Assembly: GCF_905475395.1 (NCBI RefSeq)
Contig: NC_058341.1
Span: 59,837,501 to 59,901,500, forward strand
Origin: Chrysoperla carnea
Lineage: Eukaryota; Arthropoda; Insecta; Neuroptera; Chrysopidae
DNA length: 64,000 nt
Direction of reading: 5' to 3'
Position numbers and translations under genes: made by a program. Positions 1 through 10,099 of the stretch are shown here, one piece after another (the stretch's first letter is position 1; each line of letters starts with the position of its first letter). The notes beneath the pieces were generated by a model. The model was not told the DNA's origin. It did no database searches and saw nothing but the letters and a program-made list of their open reading frames with translations.

Positions 1-422
1 AGTGAGAATCACCTCTCCAAGATGATTGAGAAGGATAATAAATGACGAAGAATGATTAATAATGCGCATGTCTTAATATACAATATAATATCCTGGCGCG
101 TATTTACAACATAATATTTGCCATTCAAATATTGTTTAATATTTAATCTTTAATAACCTGTGATACATGTCTACTTTACCACATTCTTTGTAAATAAAAC
201 AATATTTAACCATTTATTTAGAACTTTAACTATTTTTTAGAATTTATTAAATAAACATTAATTATTGAAGCAGCTGATACCATACTCTGCTGTTGTGTTT
301 CTCTGTAAGCTGTTTGAATCTTTGAAAATACACTACTGGAATCGTCATCAGAATGAGAACCACATCTCCAAGTAGATTGACAAGGATAATAAATGCGGAA
401 GCATGGTTATTAATGCGCATTA
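1..422. repeat. Direct repeat pair flanking a decayed THAP exon copy
   Basis: Bases 1-70 and about 350-420 are diverged direct copies of each other. Both contain a GAGAA-CC-TCTCCAAG stretch, AAGGATAATAAATG, and end near TTAATGCGCAT. The interval between them carries a second copy of the THAP first exon that is intact at 9547-9602, and the similarity to that locus runs on outside the exon (about 105-225 against 9490-9610). The pair looks like a local duplication around a P-element-type fragment; whether it is a target duplication or an internal repeat of the element cannot be told. Confidence 0.55.
158..213 (-). pseudogene. Second, broken copy of THAP gene exon 1
   Basis: On the minus strand an ATG at 213-211 opens a 56-base exon ending in a GT donor at 157-156. 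Length, frame and sequence match exon 1 of the intact THAP gene at 9602-9547. In the intact copy the two zinc cysteines read CFIC; here the second is changed to tyrosine (CFIY), and the following residues are also altered. A THAP finger without that cysteine should not fold, so this is a dead copy. No matching second exon was found to its left because the window ends there. Confidence 0.7.
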
Positions 423-467
423 ACTAAAATTAAAACAGTATATTTTGAACAAATTACTTCTAATTTT

Positions 468-1460
468 TATACCATGTATATATGAAATATACATAGTATA
501 TTAAGTTTTTATACCATGTATATATAAAAATACATAGTATATTAAGTTTAGTCCCAAGTTTATAACGCTTAAAAATAATGATGCTAGGAAAAAAATTTTG
601 CCATAGGTGTTTACTAAATCACCTTATTAGTCCATTTCCGGTTGTCCGTCCGTCCGTCTGTGGACACAATAACTCAAAAACGAAAAAAGATATCGAGCTG
701 AAATTTTTACAGCGTATTCAGGACCTAAAAAGTGAGGTCAAGTTCGTAAATGAGCATCATAGGTCAATTGGGTCTTGGGTCCGTAGGACCCATCTTGTAA
801 ACCGTTAGAGATATAACAAAAGTTTAAATATAAAAAATGTTCCTTATCAAAAAATAAACAATTTTTGTTTGAAACATTTTTTCGTAAACACCACTGTTTA
901 CCCGTGAAGGAGCAAATTAGGTCAAAACTTTAGTTTTCATATTCTGCAAAACTATTAAAGATAGGGAGTTGAAAATTTGCAGGTAGAATCAACTAGTAGT
1001 TTTGTATAACACTCTCAAAAAAAAAAAAAAAAAAAAAACATTAGAGAATACTATCGAAAATTTCGAAATTTTCATAATTTTTGAAAGTATCTTCTAGGCG
1101 TTTTCACAGGTAAACAGTGATGTTTACAAAAAAATATTTCAAACCAGAGTTGTTTATTTTTTTATTAGAAACATTTTTTACATTGATATTACTGTTCTAT
1201 CTCTAAAGGCTTACAAGATAGGATCTTTTCCATTTGATTGAATGAGAAAAAATTTTTGAAGGTATTTTCTAGATCTGTTCACTGGTAAACGGTGATGTTT
1301 ACGAAAAAATATTTCAAGCAAAAGTTGTTTAAAAATATTTCAAACAATAGTTGTTAATTTTTTTATAAGAAATAACTTTTACAATTAAACTTTTGTTCTA
1401 TCTCCAACGGCTTACAAGATAGATTCTTTTTCATTTGATTGAATGAGCAGTTAATCAATT
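468..1460. repeat. Dispersed repeat family A, copy 1 (folded-back)
   Basis: The left half (468 to about 1000) holds blocks that recur in the same order at 2254, 13938, 56848 and 63125: a TATACC-TGTATATATGAAATATA stretch, a block ending in AAGTTTGTAACG, a pyrimidine-rich CTGTCTGTCTGT stretch, AACTCAAAAACGAAAA, GTAAATGAGCA-CATAGGTCAA, and a block with ACTGTTTACCCGTGA. The right half (about 1085-1440) carries the last blocks in reverse complement, partly twice, so this copy is a head-to-head pair. No open frame of note spans it. The 76-codon frame at 578-808 is repeat sequence. Confidence 0.75.
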
Positions 1461-1727
1461 TGGAAGCTAGAAAGTCGAAAAAAAAATTTACCAAAATCAA
1501 TTAAAAGGCAGGGGCCATAATTGTGTTGGTAATTTAAACATTTCTAATTTTAAACCTTAGGTTAGGTTTATCATTTAAACGTTAGTTCTACTCTTTTTTA
1601 TCATTTCAACCATTTTGCAGGCTCTTTTATTAATCTATCGTTCTTTAGAAATTCCCACCTCTATATTTAGCTATAACATGTGTTCGATTATTTAAATTAT
1701 TAATTCTCAAATGATATTTACGAAATT

Positions 1728-2062
1728 TAAAAAAAAAAAAAAACCGACAAATGTTTTGGGTACGGAACCCTAATCTCACACTTGAAACATAGCTAAGAAC
1801 ACTCCCTTAAATTACATGTTTCCTTATTGTTCTCTCCAAACTGAACCGATTTGGATTATAATCGCCTCTTTTCTAGTTGTTTCAGGTACGTAACCCTAAC
1901 CCACACTTGAAACATAACTAAGAACGCTCTCTGTTAAATTACCTTTCAAACAAAAAAAGAAAAATCAAAATCGGTTCATCCGTTTAGGAGCTACGATGCC
2001 ACAGCTAGGCACCCATAGCGGGGAAACTAATGACACGCCTCTTCGGGGGTTAAAAATCGAGA
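1728..2062 (+). repeat. Dispersed repeat family B, copy 1 (retroelement-tail type)
   Basis: Begins with an A-run and CCGACAAATG, then TACGGAACCCTAA, CACTTGAAACATAGCTAAGAAC, AAAATCGGTTCATCCG, TTTAGGAGCTACGATGCCAC, and ends in CGGGGGTTAAA. The same ordered blocks occur at 27027-27246. This arrangement resembles the 3' tails of insect non-LTR retrotransposons or the SINEs that share them. There is an internal duplication of the GGAACCCTAA and CACTTGAAACATA blocks at about 1750-1930. Confidence 0.7.
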
Positions 2063-2253
2063 GCACAATTTTTTAAGAGGTAAACTTTTTCATATATATT
2101 AGCTAAACATTCCATATTTTTTTTACTTTTTCATTCACTGTCTCGGATTTCCGAGCTTTTCATGTTTTTAACACTCCAGGATCTGCACTAATAATAATAA
2201 GAATTAGGATTAGGGAAAATTCTAAGCGAACGGTTCGAATTCGGAACTACCGT

Positions 2254-2700
2254 ATTTTTATACCCTGTATATATGAAATATATAAAAGGTATATTAAGTT
2301 TAGTCCCAAGTTTGTAACGCTTAAAAATATTGATGCTACAAACAAAATTTTGGTATAGGTGTTTATAAAATCACTTCATTAGCCCATTTCCGTCTGTCTG
2401 TCTGTCTGTCGTCTGTCATCACGATTACTCAAAAACGAAAAGAGATATCAAGCTGAAAATTTTATAGCGTAAATTTTCAGGGGGGTAAAATTTTTTTTTT
2501 AATTTTTTTGGCGGGATAGATTTGATAGGTGAATTTTGAAGGGGTGGGGGGATTTTCACGATTACTCAAAAACGAAAAGAGATATCAAGCTGAAATTTTT
2601 ATAGCGTGCTTAGGATGTAAAGAGAGGTCAAGTTCGTAAATGAGCAACATAGGTCAATAGGGTCTTGGGTCCGTAGGACCTTGTAATAGCGTGCTAAGGG
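2254..2700 (+). repeat. Repeat family A, copy 2
   Basis: Shares the ordered blocks of the copy at 468. It contains an internal partial tandem duplication: the CACGATTACTCAAAAACGAA block occurs at about 2420 and again at about 2552, separated by a G/T-rich stretch. It ends in the GGTCTTGGGTCCGTAGGACC block, itself a short palindrome also seen at 770-790. Confidence 0.75.
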
Positions 2701-2763
2701 CGTAAAAAGTTAGGTCAACATTTAAGTTTCCTTAAAGATTGGATTTGTACAAAGAATTTATAC

Positions 2764-2841
2764 AAGACGGAAATATATAAAGAATTAAGAATAAAAAATT
2801 ATTGATTTTTGAATAATATTAACTTTGTATATTTCCGTCTT
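2764..2841. repeat. Short inverted repeat (hairpin) at end of P-transposase relic
   Basis: AAGACGGAAATATA near 2764-2777 is the reverse complement of TATATTTCCGTCTT near 2827-2841, with an AT-rich loop. It abuts the C-terminal end of the P-transposase relic, which reads leftward to about 2840. It may mark the edge of that element or a separate small insertion. Confidence 0.5.
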
Positions 2842-4131
2842 ATATAATTGTCTGGCTCGCAAGCCGTTTTGTTAGTGTGTAGATTCTTAATTGCAAATAT
2901 TTGTTTATTATCAAATTGACCAATTCTATGCGATGGTTATAAAAAATACCTTGATTAGATATGTACTGAAACACATTTTCGATTACAAAAGCTTTATCGT
3001 TTACCATTTGGAATATTTCGCTTTTGAATGTTCTTAGGTCGACGTTCGCAATTTTCACTTCTACCGATCTGTAATGTTTCTCGACCGTACGACATATTGT
3101 TTTAACATCTTTTGAAGGGATTGCTAGCCCCCTCTATTTTTTACGCTTATCAGTAATGTTTCATCGGTAGAAAAAAGCAAACTTTTGCAAAAATCACAAT
3201 GTGTTTGTTTTGCAACAGTTTTACTTACAAAACTTTCCACACAGTATTTATGTAATCGAAGTCAATATTTTTTTTCTACCCCAGAAACACCTTCTTCACA
3301 TAAAAGAGAGTCGGGCAAAGGCTTTTTTCCACCACTTCCTACATGGAGAATTTCAACCCCTTCAAAATGAATACAATTTCCGCGTATTGAAACTTCGATT
3401 TAATGTCGACCAATAAGTCTTCTATAAACGTTTCTGATAGTAACGTTACTGATAAACGCAGTAGGATTGTTATTAAACCCACCCCTACTGCGCAACGCAC
3501 TAAAAATACTTCCAAATGATCTTGGCTAAGTTTATATGTTAAAATGTAACGAAATGTTTTGTTTTTTTAATTTAAAACTTTAAATAATTCGATTGCATTA
3601 ATCAAGCAGATGATAAATCCCAAAAACCCAACTTTTCTTTCAGAATATATCACAGAGCGCCCACTTTCTAATTTCAATTCAAAGAGATATATTTTACACA
3701 AGAATTTACACGTTCCGTGATATATTCCAAGTTTTCTTCGCCCAATTTCGTGGCTAACAGATTTTTGGAAAATATCGATCTGCTGTTTAGGATATCAAAG
3801 CTGTCGTTTATAACCTCGCAGAATTTGGCCGTAGCTGCCGCTCCTTCGAAACCGTGAATTTTTTTAATGCGCAATATTTTAAAGAATCCGACACACTTTT
3901 ACTTAACAACTGTGCGGCCAGGCGCACATTCATTTTTTCGGCCTCCCACTTAATATGCCTCTTCTTTAACTTATTGCCGCATTTTAGGCCCTCTCGCTCC
4001 TGCAATACATTTAAACTTTCAACGTGGAACCATTTGATTTGTGCTGAGCTACTATTTATCAAATTTTTTTTACTTCCAAATGTATTTCTAATTAACTTTA
4101 GCATGTGGCAGGCATCCCAAAAAACGAAAAC
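2840..4131 (-). pseudogene. Decayed P-element-type transposase (catalytic and C-terminal parts)
   Basis: P-element transposases cut and paste DNA in the nucleus. Reading leftward, 4131-3810 encodes a block with DACHMLKLIRNTFG, which matches the D-x-x-H-x-L-K-L-x-R-N signature of Tnp_P_element proteins, followed by a lysine-rich stretch with LNVLQEREGLKCGNK. The frame then shifts in a T-run near 3858-3870, and 3870-3674 continues with FEGAAATAKFCEVINDSFD. A third piece, about 3260-3135, has THCDFCKSLLF (a CxxC), shifts frame in a G-run near 3128, and 3118-2840 continues with IPSKDVKTICRTVEKHYRS to NKYLQLRI, the usual C-terminal region of THAP9/P transposases. At least three frame breaks and stops make it non-functional. 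The first half of the catalytic domain is not visible between 4140 and 7400. Confidence 0.85.
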
Positions 4132-4139
4132 CTTTCAGA

Positions 4140-6150
4140 ACAATATAAAAATTAGTGAAAATTCCGCCAACTGGGGAAACAAATTCTTATTGCAGTAATC
4201 ATAGATAATAAATATTTATATTATACTATAGATACGCATCTCTATCATCACCCCGGAAACTTGCAGATTTAGTTCTCACTCGATTCACGAGATAGCGCTT
4301 CAATCAATTGACCGCTTTTTTTAAAATACTCAATGCCAAATTCAAAATACAAGTTAAATTTTTGCATTTTTTTTTTTTGTTTTATTGTTTTAGAACATGT
4401 TTTGGTATCACATTTTTTATTTGAAATGCTATCGATATCCTTTTTTCCAAATCATGTACTTACACAGTTTTACAAACAGTAAAACCAAAAAATAATTAAA
4501 CATTTTAAAGAAAAAAAAAAACGCTTTTAAATTATAAAATAAATTTATTGAACAACTGATGTTTTATTTTTATTAATACTTTTTTATCTAATTTTTTAAA
4601 ATATCTAATAAAAATTTTAAATTGTGTTTCTTACAACTAAAATTCAAAAAACAAACTTACTTAAATACATAAGCATAGTCTCGGAGCATTTTGTATATAT
4701 TTTGCGAAAATGTGTGTTTGGCCGCAACAATGATTTTTTTTAAATATGTCCTAATTTCAGTTGACATAAATGTTCATCATCTGAAGCAGCATCTTCTTTT
4801 CATAAATCATTTCTGCAAGCACGACAACACCTAATTATTTTCTAATCTACTGCCATTGCATTATGCTTTTCTTCTACTCGGTCTACTCCATGTAAATGTT
4901 GATTGTCCAAAAGAATAAACTGCTTGAGAGTGTCAAGAGCACCCTCACTATCATGCTGCTTACAGTTTGCTCCCGGGGAATGTGGTGCCATGATTATTCG
5001 CTATCATTGTTTTAAATGAATTAACAAATGAACTGTATAAATGCAATATTTTCAGCATAAATTTTTGCAATTTCCAATCTTTTAAAATAGGTTTCATTTC
5101 TATCTTTCAACTTTCATGCAACTCTTAACATGTCTTTCGCAATTTGGTAATATTGCCTTGCTTCTTTAAATATAATTCTTTTTTCCTTCTCACATTTCTT
5201 TCTTTTACTAAGTACATTTTTTTCTTCAAATCTACCAAAATAAAATATAATTTTTTGATAAAAAAAAAAAAAAAAAAAAACAAGGTTGGGAACAAACCTA
5301 TTTGAAACGCAGGTCAAGTTAAAGAAACTGCAGTTGATTCGCTGATTTGTTCCTCTTCGATATTTAAATCCACAATCGTTCGACTGGTAGACGCAATAGG
5401 TGATCCTAAAAATTGATTTCATTTAAATTTGCCATATCGTTAATAATAAAAATTTATTAAAAAATTTTTTGGTACAATTAAAAAACTTATGTTCTATATA
5501 CATAATAATATGATTTTAGGTATCAAATAGTGAAAAAGTACAAAAGCTCTTAAATTTCAAAAATAATTCCATTTTTTGTGATTTAATAAAGTATAATTAA
5601 ATCCAAACAGATTGTAAATGAACAAAATAAGCCTTCTCATGGAAAATAATTGGATGGTGGTTCGCTATCAAAAGCTCTCCTCTAAAATAAACGCTTATAA
5701 AAGTTAAATTTTCCAAGCGTTTAAGGAAATAAACTTGTGTTTAATTGCGATTTATACAGTAAAAATAACAAGTTAAAAAATTCATTAATGAATATTTAAT
5801 ATCTCTATAGCTTTTATTTTTATTCTCATAACTATATTGTTATATTTACTTTTAGCTTAAATTAAAACTGTTGGTGCATATCAATTAAATTCGGTATACC
5901 TTAAATTGACTCACCAGGTCGTTTTGATGCAGTTTTGTTTCAATTTATGTTCACCGTCTCTGCATGTATAAATTGTGAACCTAAAATAAATAAATATTAC
6001 CTTATAATCAAATCGTGACTACATTCGTGGGTTATCTGTAAGACCTATTTACAATAGTAAATTAAACATATTTATTACATAAGGATTTTAACTTACTACT
6101 TAAGTGGAGGCTAGGAAAAGTATTAGCCTTTAAGTTAGTTTGCAATTTTC
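4140..6150. other. Gap between P-transposase relics, no convincing gene
   Basis: AT-rich sequence with long A/T runs (for example 5262-5280). The 102-codon minus-strand frame at 5114-5422 is low in complexity and spans a poly-A/T tract. A 49-codon minus-strand frame at about 4992-4843, beginning MAPHSPGANCKQHD, has a less biased composition but resembles nothing I recognise. The missing N-terminal part of the P-transposase catalytic domain should lie here but was not seen. Confidence 0.5.
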
Positions 6151-6640
6151 TTCTTGAAGCTTGGAAGTTTATTTCGTCGGCGAAATGCATACACGATAGT
6201 TTTCGCGTTTAGAATAATCGATGTCCGTTCGACCAATCGCTATCGTCAATTTTTTAAATCGCTGCAAAAGAATGGAGACGGTTTAAAATATCTATGTACT
6301 AAATTCGCGAAGCTGTCAGAAGCAAAGTTGAAAGAGGGAGTTTTCACTGGCCCCGGCATAAGAAGGCTTTTAACTGACACCCTAAGGATCCTGACTACAA
6401 AACCATTGCTCAACTAGCAGCATAGGAAGCTCAAGGCTGCAAGATAAGCCTGAAGGTCCATTTTTTACACTCCCACAATATTTTCCTGAAAACCTGGGAG
6501 CTTACAGTGAAGAACAGGGGGAGCGGCTTCACCAGGATGTCCGCGATATCGATAGACGGTACCAAAGAAGATGGGATGTCACTATGCTTGCAGGCTACTG
6601 TAAAATTTTTAATAAACGGGTGCTTTTATCAATTTTTTGT
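6150..6640 (+). pseudogene. Frameshifted relic of an arthropod repeat-borne protein
   Basis: A reading frame from 6154 contains KNGDGLKYLCTKFAKLSEAK followed by LKEGVFTGPGIRRLL, ending in a stop at 6417. In another frame about 6432-6480 gives GCKISLKVHFLHSH, and after one more shift about 6486-6605 gives FPENLGAYSEEQGERLHQDV, then RDIDRRYQRRWDVTMLAGYC. These are the conserved blocks of a multi-copy, uncharacterised protein family that I recognise from many arthropod genomes and that behaves like transposon cargo. Stops and at least two frame changes show this copy is dead. It lies in the gap of the P-element locus on the opposite strand, so it probably inserted there. Confidence 0.65.
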
Positions 6641-7141
6641 ATTTGAATTTGCAAAAAAACCTTACGTGATAGAAAAAAATTGCCATCACTTCTGAAATCA
6701 GCGCATTCTAAAACAAATAATTAAGTAAAAATATCTCATGCAGCTGACAACATTTTTTTTTTTTTGCAGGCCTGTGTTATCGTCCTTTTTTTAATTAGTC
6801 GATTTTCGTATTTATCTTTAATATTATAATAAATATCGGATATTTTCGACCCTGATCTTTATGAATCAAAATTAAACTCTTCATCCTGGTGTTATGTAAA
6901 TAAATAATAACTTTACCTTTTATGTTTTGGGTTCATCAATTGCTGCTCAAGTGATTAATCAGAAATAATATATAAAAAAATAACAACAAATTATGTTTTT
7001 CATTGCTTGCCTTCCATTTTTACACAAAATTTTCATAATACAATCTCAACATTGTATTATAACGCGAAAAATACTTGTTGTATATCAAATAAATTAGGTT
7101 TGAAGGGGTTAAACTCTCAAATTATTCAAAAAATCGACTAC

Positions 7142-7297
7142 AGTAGAACGCCGATTGTCCGAATTGATTGAGACCGGGGTCGATTCGGATAATCAACGAG
7201 TTCCAACTTGTTACAACAGAACATAATAAAATTACATACGTACTTGGTTTTAATTTTTGATATTACGCTGATTCCGATAATTGGCGATTCTGGAGGA
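7142..7297. mobile_element. Pogo/Tigger-like MITE, about 155 bp
   Basis: The left end reads TACAGTAGAACGCCGATTGT followed by CCGAATT, and an internal TCGGATAATC. The right end (about 7270-7297) has TTCCGATAATTGGCG, the approximate reverse complement. CAGT-start ends with a CCGA-AAT-type internal motif are typical of pogo/Tigger MITEs with TA targets. The right end is too diverged to fix the border or the target duplication. Confidence 0.5.
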
Positions 7298-7401
7298 AAT
7301 TGCGAAAAATTATTATTTTTATATTTGCAATCGCGCAACCAGGGGACATTATGTTTCTAATGTAATAATGGGCGATATCTTTGTATATGCGAATGAGCCT
7401 C

Positions 7402-9602
7402 TTAAATCAAGTCCTTGCTCTTCAAATGATTTAGAAACGTTTCTAAATATTTTACTTTGGCTTTTAATGATCGATTCTGTCGATTTAAGGCGATAATTTT
7501 CTCTTTCTGACTACGTATTTTATCAACTGCCAAACTGAAATGTCTTTTGGCGCGTTGAGGTGTATCAAATCCGTGCTCCATATCGACTTGCGAAACATGA
7601 GCAGGGCGCCAGCGTTTTTGGGTTTTAGGTGTTTTCAATACACTACTTCCAGAAGCAACAAAATCCATTTCTGAATTGTCAGATGAAACTAATTCACTTT
7701 TTATAGTGTCGGTAGAAACTAATTCAATATTTGAATTAGCACTTAATAATTCCATGTTTGAATTTGATTCTAAGGCCGTATTAGAAGACTCTCCATCAAA
7801 ATCTGCAACACTGCTTTCAGAAGCAACAAAATCCATTTCTGAATTGTCAGATGAAACTAATTCACTTTTTATAGTGTCGATAGAAACTAATTCCATATTT
7901 GAATTAGCACTTAATAATTCCATGTTTGAATTTGATTCTAAGGCCGTATTAGAAGACTCTCCACCAAAATCTAATTTTCTGTAACAATACAAGAAATTTT
8001 AATTATTAATATGACAAATAAATGACAAGTCTACAAACTGGAAGGTTAGCTTTCCAATGGCTAAACATTATTTCCATTCAAATTGTTAACAAATTCGGTA
8101 ATTTTATTTAAAAAGAAGCCTTGAGTGACACAAACAGAAGCTAAATTTTTTACTGAACTCAAAAATTGAGTAAAACATTGCGACTAATTATGTTAAGCTG
8201 ATGGTTGATCTAGGAATTAAAACTAATAATAATAATAATAATAAATGGATTAACCCGTTTCATGTATATCAATCATAACAAGGGGGTAATTTACCTTTTA
8301 CGTGGTGTTTTCTTGACTTTCTGAACAGCCAGTAATAACGTAGGGATGGAATCCTTTTTCAATACTTTTTTCCCAGTTAAATGATTAGGAATGTAGTAAC
8401 AATGATTTTCAAAATGGTTTGAACACACAAGTGTATTTTTAGAAACATCATCTTCTTTTAATCCAAATTCACCAAGCCATTTTTTACGCATATCAACACC
8501 GACAGGAAACCTAAATAATAATATTTATATTTAGCATTTTTATTACAATTGACATAATAATTTAAACATGTTAAGGTATACCCATGTTAAATTAGGTATC
8601 ACTAAAAATACAACAAATTCAGCCTTGGCATACAAGCTCAGATGACATGAAAATTAATTTCATTCAGTGGAAATTTTATTTGTATTTACTTTTGAAGAAA
8701 AACTACTATAAAAATATATTTTTTACAACGCCCACTCGGGAAGTAGACTTTTCGAGCGCTGTATGTCACCTTCAAAATACACAATAATCGCATACTTAAC
8801 TATATGTGTTTCATAAACGCACATGTTCGGTTATAGGTGTTTCATAAACGCACATGTTCGGTTATAGACTACATAATTGTATGTACTACTGACACGCCAT
8901 CTGTACTAAAAAAAAATAAGTAATCAATCTTAACCCTCATTTATTAAAGTTACCACACTGATTGTGTCAAACGCGAGTGTTACATACAAAAAAACAAAAT
9001 TAAAAATTGAAATTAAAATGAACGAGCAATAAAAATTTGTATGCAATAAAATTTAAATTTAAAATAAGTAAATAAATCATTTCTCAAATTGATAAATTTC
9101 TCTCAAAGTCAACTTCCCGAGCGATTGTTGTAAAAAGTATTGAATGCTACTTGCGGAATAACTAGCAAATATGACAGTCGTGATTACGGCATTCGCTCTA
9201 AGGTTATGAGACATTCTTATGAAGACTCGTGTGGTTGTCGCAACTCGCCTACGGCTCGTAGCGACATCTACCACACTCGTCTTCATAAGAATGTCTCATA
9301 ACCTTACGCTCATGCCGCAACACCACGACTGTCAGATTATTTGCTAGTTATCCCACTTGTAGCATTAATAACTATTAAAATACACTTTTAAAATATATGA
9401 TTTAGATATTTACAAATTAAAATGTGAAAACGCGAAAAAAACAATCAAAAGTAACTTATTATCCTAAACTAAAATTTTAACCTTAAAATTTACAACATAA
9501 TAATTGCCATTTAATAAATATTATGTAATAATTAAACTTTACTTACTTGTGATACATGTCTGCTTTAAAACGTTCCTTGCAAATAAAACAATATTTTCCC
9601 AT
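7402..9602 (-). CDS. THAP-domain protein with C-terminal coiled coil (P-element related)
   Basis: THAP fingers are C2CH zinc modules that bind DNA; they form the N terminus of P-element transposase and THAP9. Three exons join in frame with GT-AG borders: 9602-9547, 8510-8295 and 7978-7402, giving 282 residues. Exon 1 starts MGKYCFICKERF (first two zinc Cys). Exon 2 gives FPVGVDMRKKWLGEFGL and LVCSNHFE, the C-x-x-H half and the family's proline and tryptophan. Residues from about 92 hold two tandem 56-residue acidic, Ser-rich copies rich in SNMELLS. The end (KIRSQKEKIIALNRQNRSLK to KDLI) is a leucine-zipper-like coiled coil, as in P transposase, then a stop. No catalytic domain follows; decayed transposase pieces lie 3 kb further on. 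It could be a truncated element product acting as a repressor, or a domesticated gene. Confidence 0.8.
7651..7986. repeat. 168-bp in-frame tandem duplication in THAP exon 3
   Basis: The block starting AGAAGCAACAAAATCC at 7651 recurs at 7819, exactly 168 bases on, and the copies differ at only a few positions. The period is 56 codons, so the frame is kept. It lengthens the acidic linker between the THAP finger and the coiled coil. The low divergence points to a recent duplication. Confidence 0.9.
8806..8866 (+). repeat. Perfect 31-bp tandem duplication
   Basis: GTGTTTCATAAACGCACATG followed by TTCGGTTATA occurs at 8806-8835 and again identically at 8837-8866, with one G between. It lies in intron 1 of the THAP gene. 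Perfect identity indicates a recent slippage or repair event. Confidence 0.9.
9142..9367. mobile_element. Near-perfect 225-bp palindrome (foldback element)
   Basis: The left arm starts ATGCTACTTGCGGAATAACT at about 9142 and includes AGACATTCTTATGAAGACTCG. The right arm gives the reverse complement, from CGTCTTCATAAGAATGTCTC to AGTTATCCCACTTGTAGCAT at about 9367. Arms of about 95 bp flank a loop of about 35 bp (near 9235-9265) that is itself GC-richer than the surroundings. It sits in intron 1 of the THAP gene and carries no gene. Confidence 0.85.
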
Positions 9603-9888
9603 TTTTTTAAATTTTTTATCATAGAATTAACGAAAAATTATCTAACAATATTACTCCGTTAGGTTATATATTCTATGAAATATTACTCGCAGAGCATATA
9701 TAGATCAGAGCAGAGAATATATCAGTAAAACAGAACCGAAAGTCAATGCTAATTTTTATCGCATGCCATCAGATGCCATCTCTGAATGTACAGGCAAACT
9801 AAATTAGTATAATCGACTATAAGATCTCTTTATTACCTTACCATATAATAAGGTTCACACCTTGAATAATAGGGTTATTGTCTTGCAT

Positions 9889-10096
9889 AAAAATTGTATT
9901 TATCCCATATGCATCACATTAGAAAACTTATAATATTTAAATAACTTTGAAAACGTATTTATAAAATTCAATTATAATAATTAAGTTGTATGTAAATTGT
10001 AAAATTGAATTTTTTAGATAATTTTTCAAAGTTAATTAAAGATTATAAGTTTTCTAATGTCATACAAATAGGATAAATACAATTTTCATACAAGCT
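9889..10096. mobile_element. Palindromic MITE, about 208 bp
   Basis: AAAATTGTATTTATCC at 9889 and ATTAGAAAACTTATAAT at about 9927 pair with ATTATAAGTTTTCTAAT at about 10042 and GGATAAATACAATTTT ending at 10096. The interior is AT-rich and also pairs in part. No coding capacity. Confidence 0.8.
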
Positions 10097-10099
10097 CAT

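Noticed and set aside
4843-4992. 49-codon minus-strand frame starting MAPHSPGANCKQHD
   Set aside because: Less biased than its surroundings, but too short and without a recognisable relative or splice context.
5114-5422. 102-codon minus-strand frame
   Set aside because: Spans a poly-A/T run that gives FFFFFFF, with biased composition and no domain.
7676-7984. 102-codon plus-strand frame with repeated Glu/Ser/Leu motifs
   Set aside because: It is exactly antisense to the duplicated exon 3 of the THAP gene, which has splice and domain support; the open frame is a by-product of the repeat.
8806-8866. Possible CRISPR-like spacing
   Set aside because: Only two units with a one-base gap in a eukaryotic intron; it is a simple tandem duplication.
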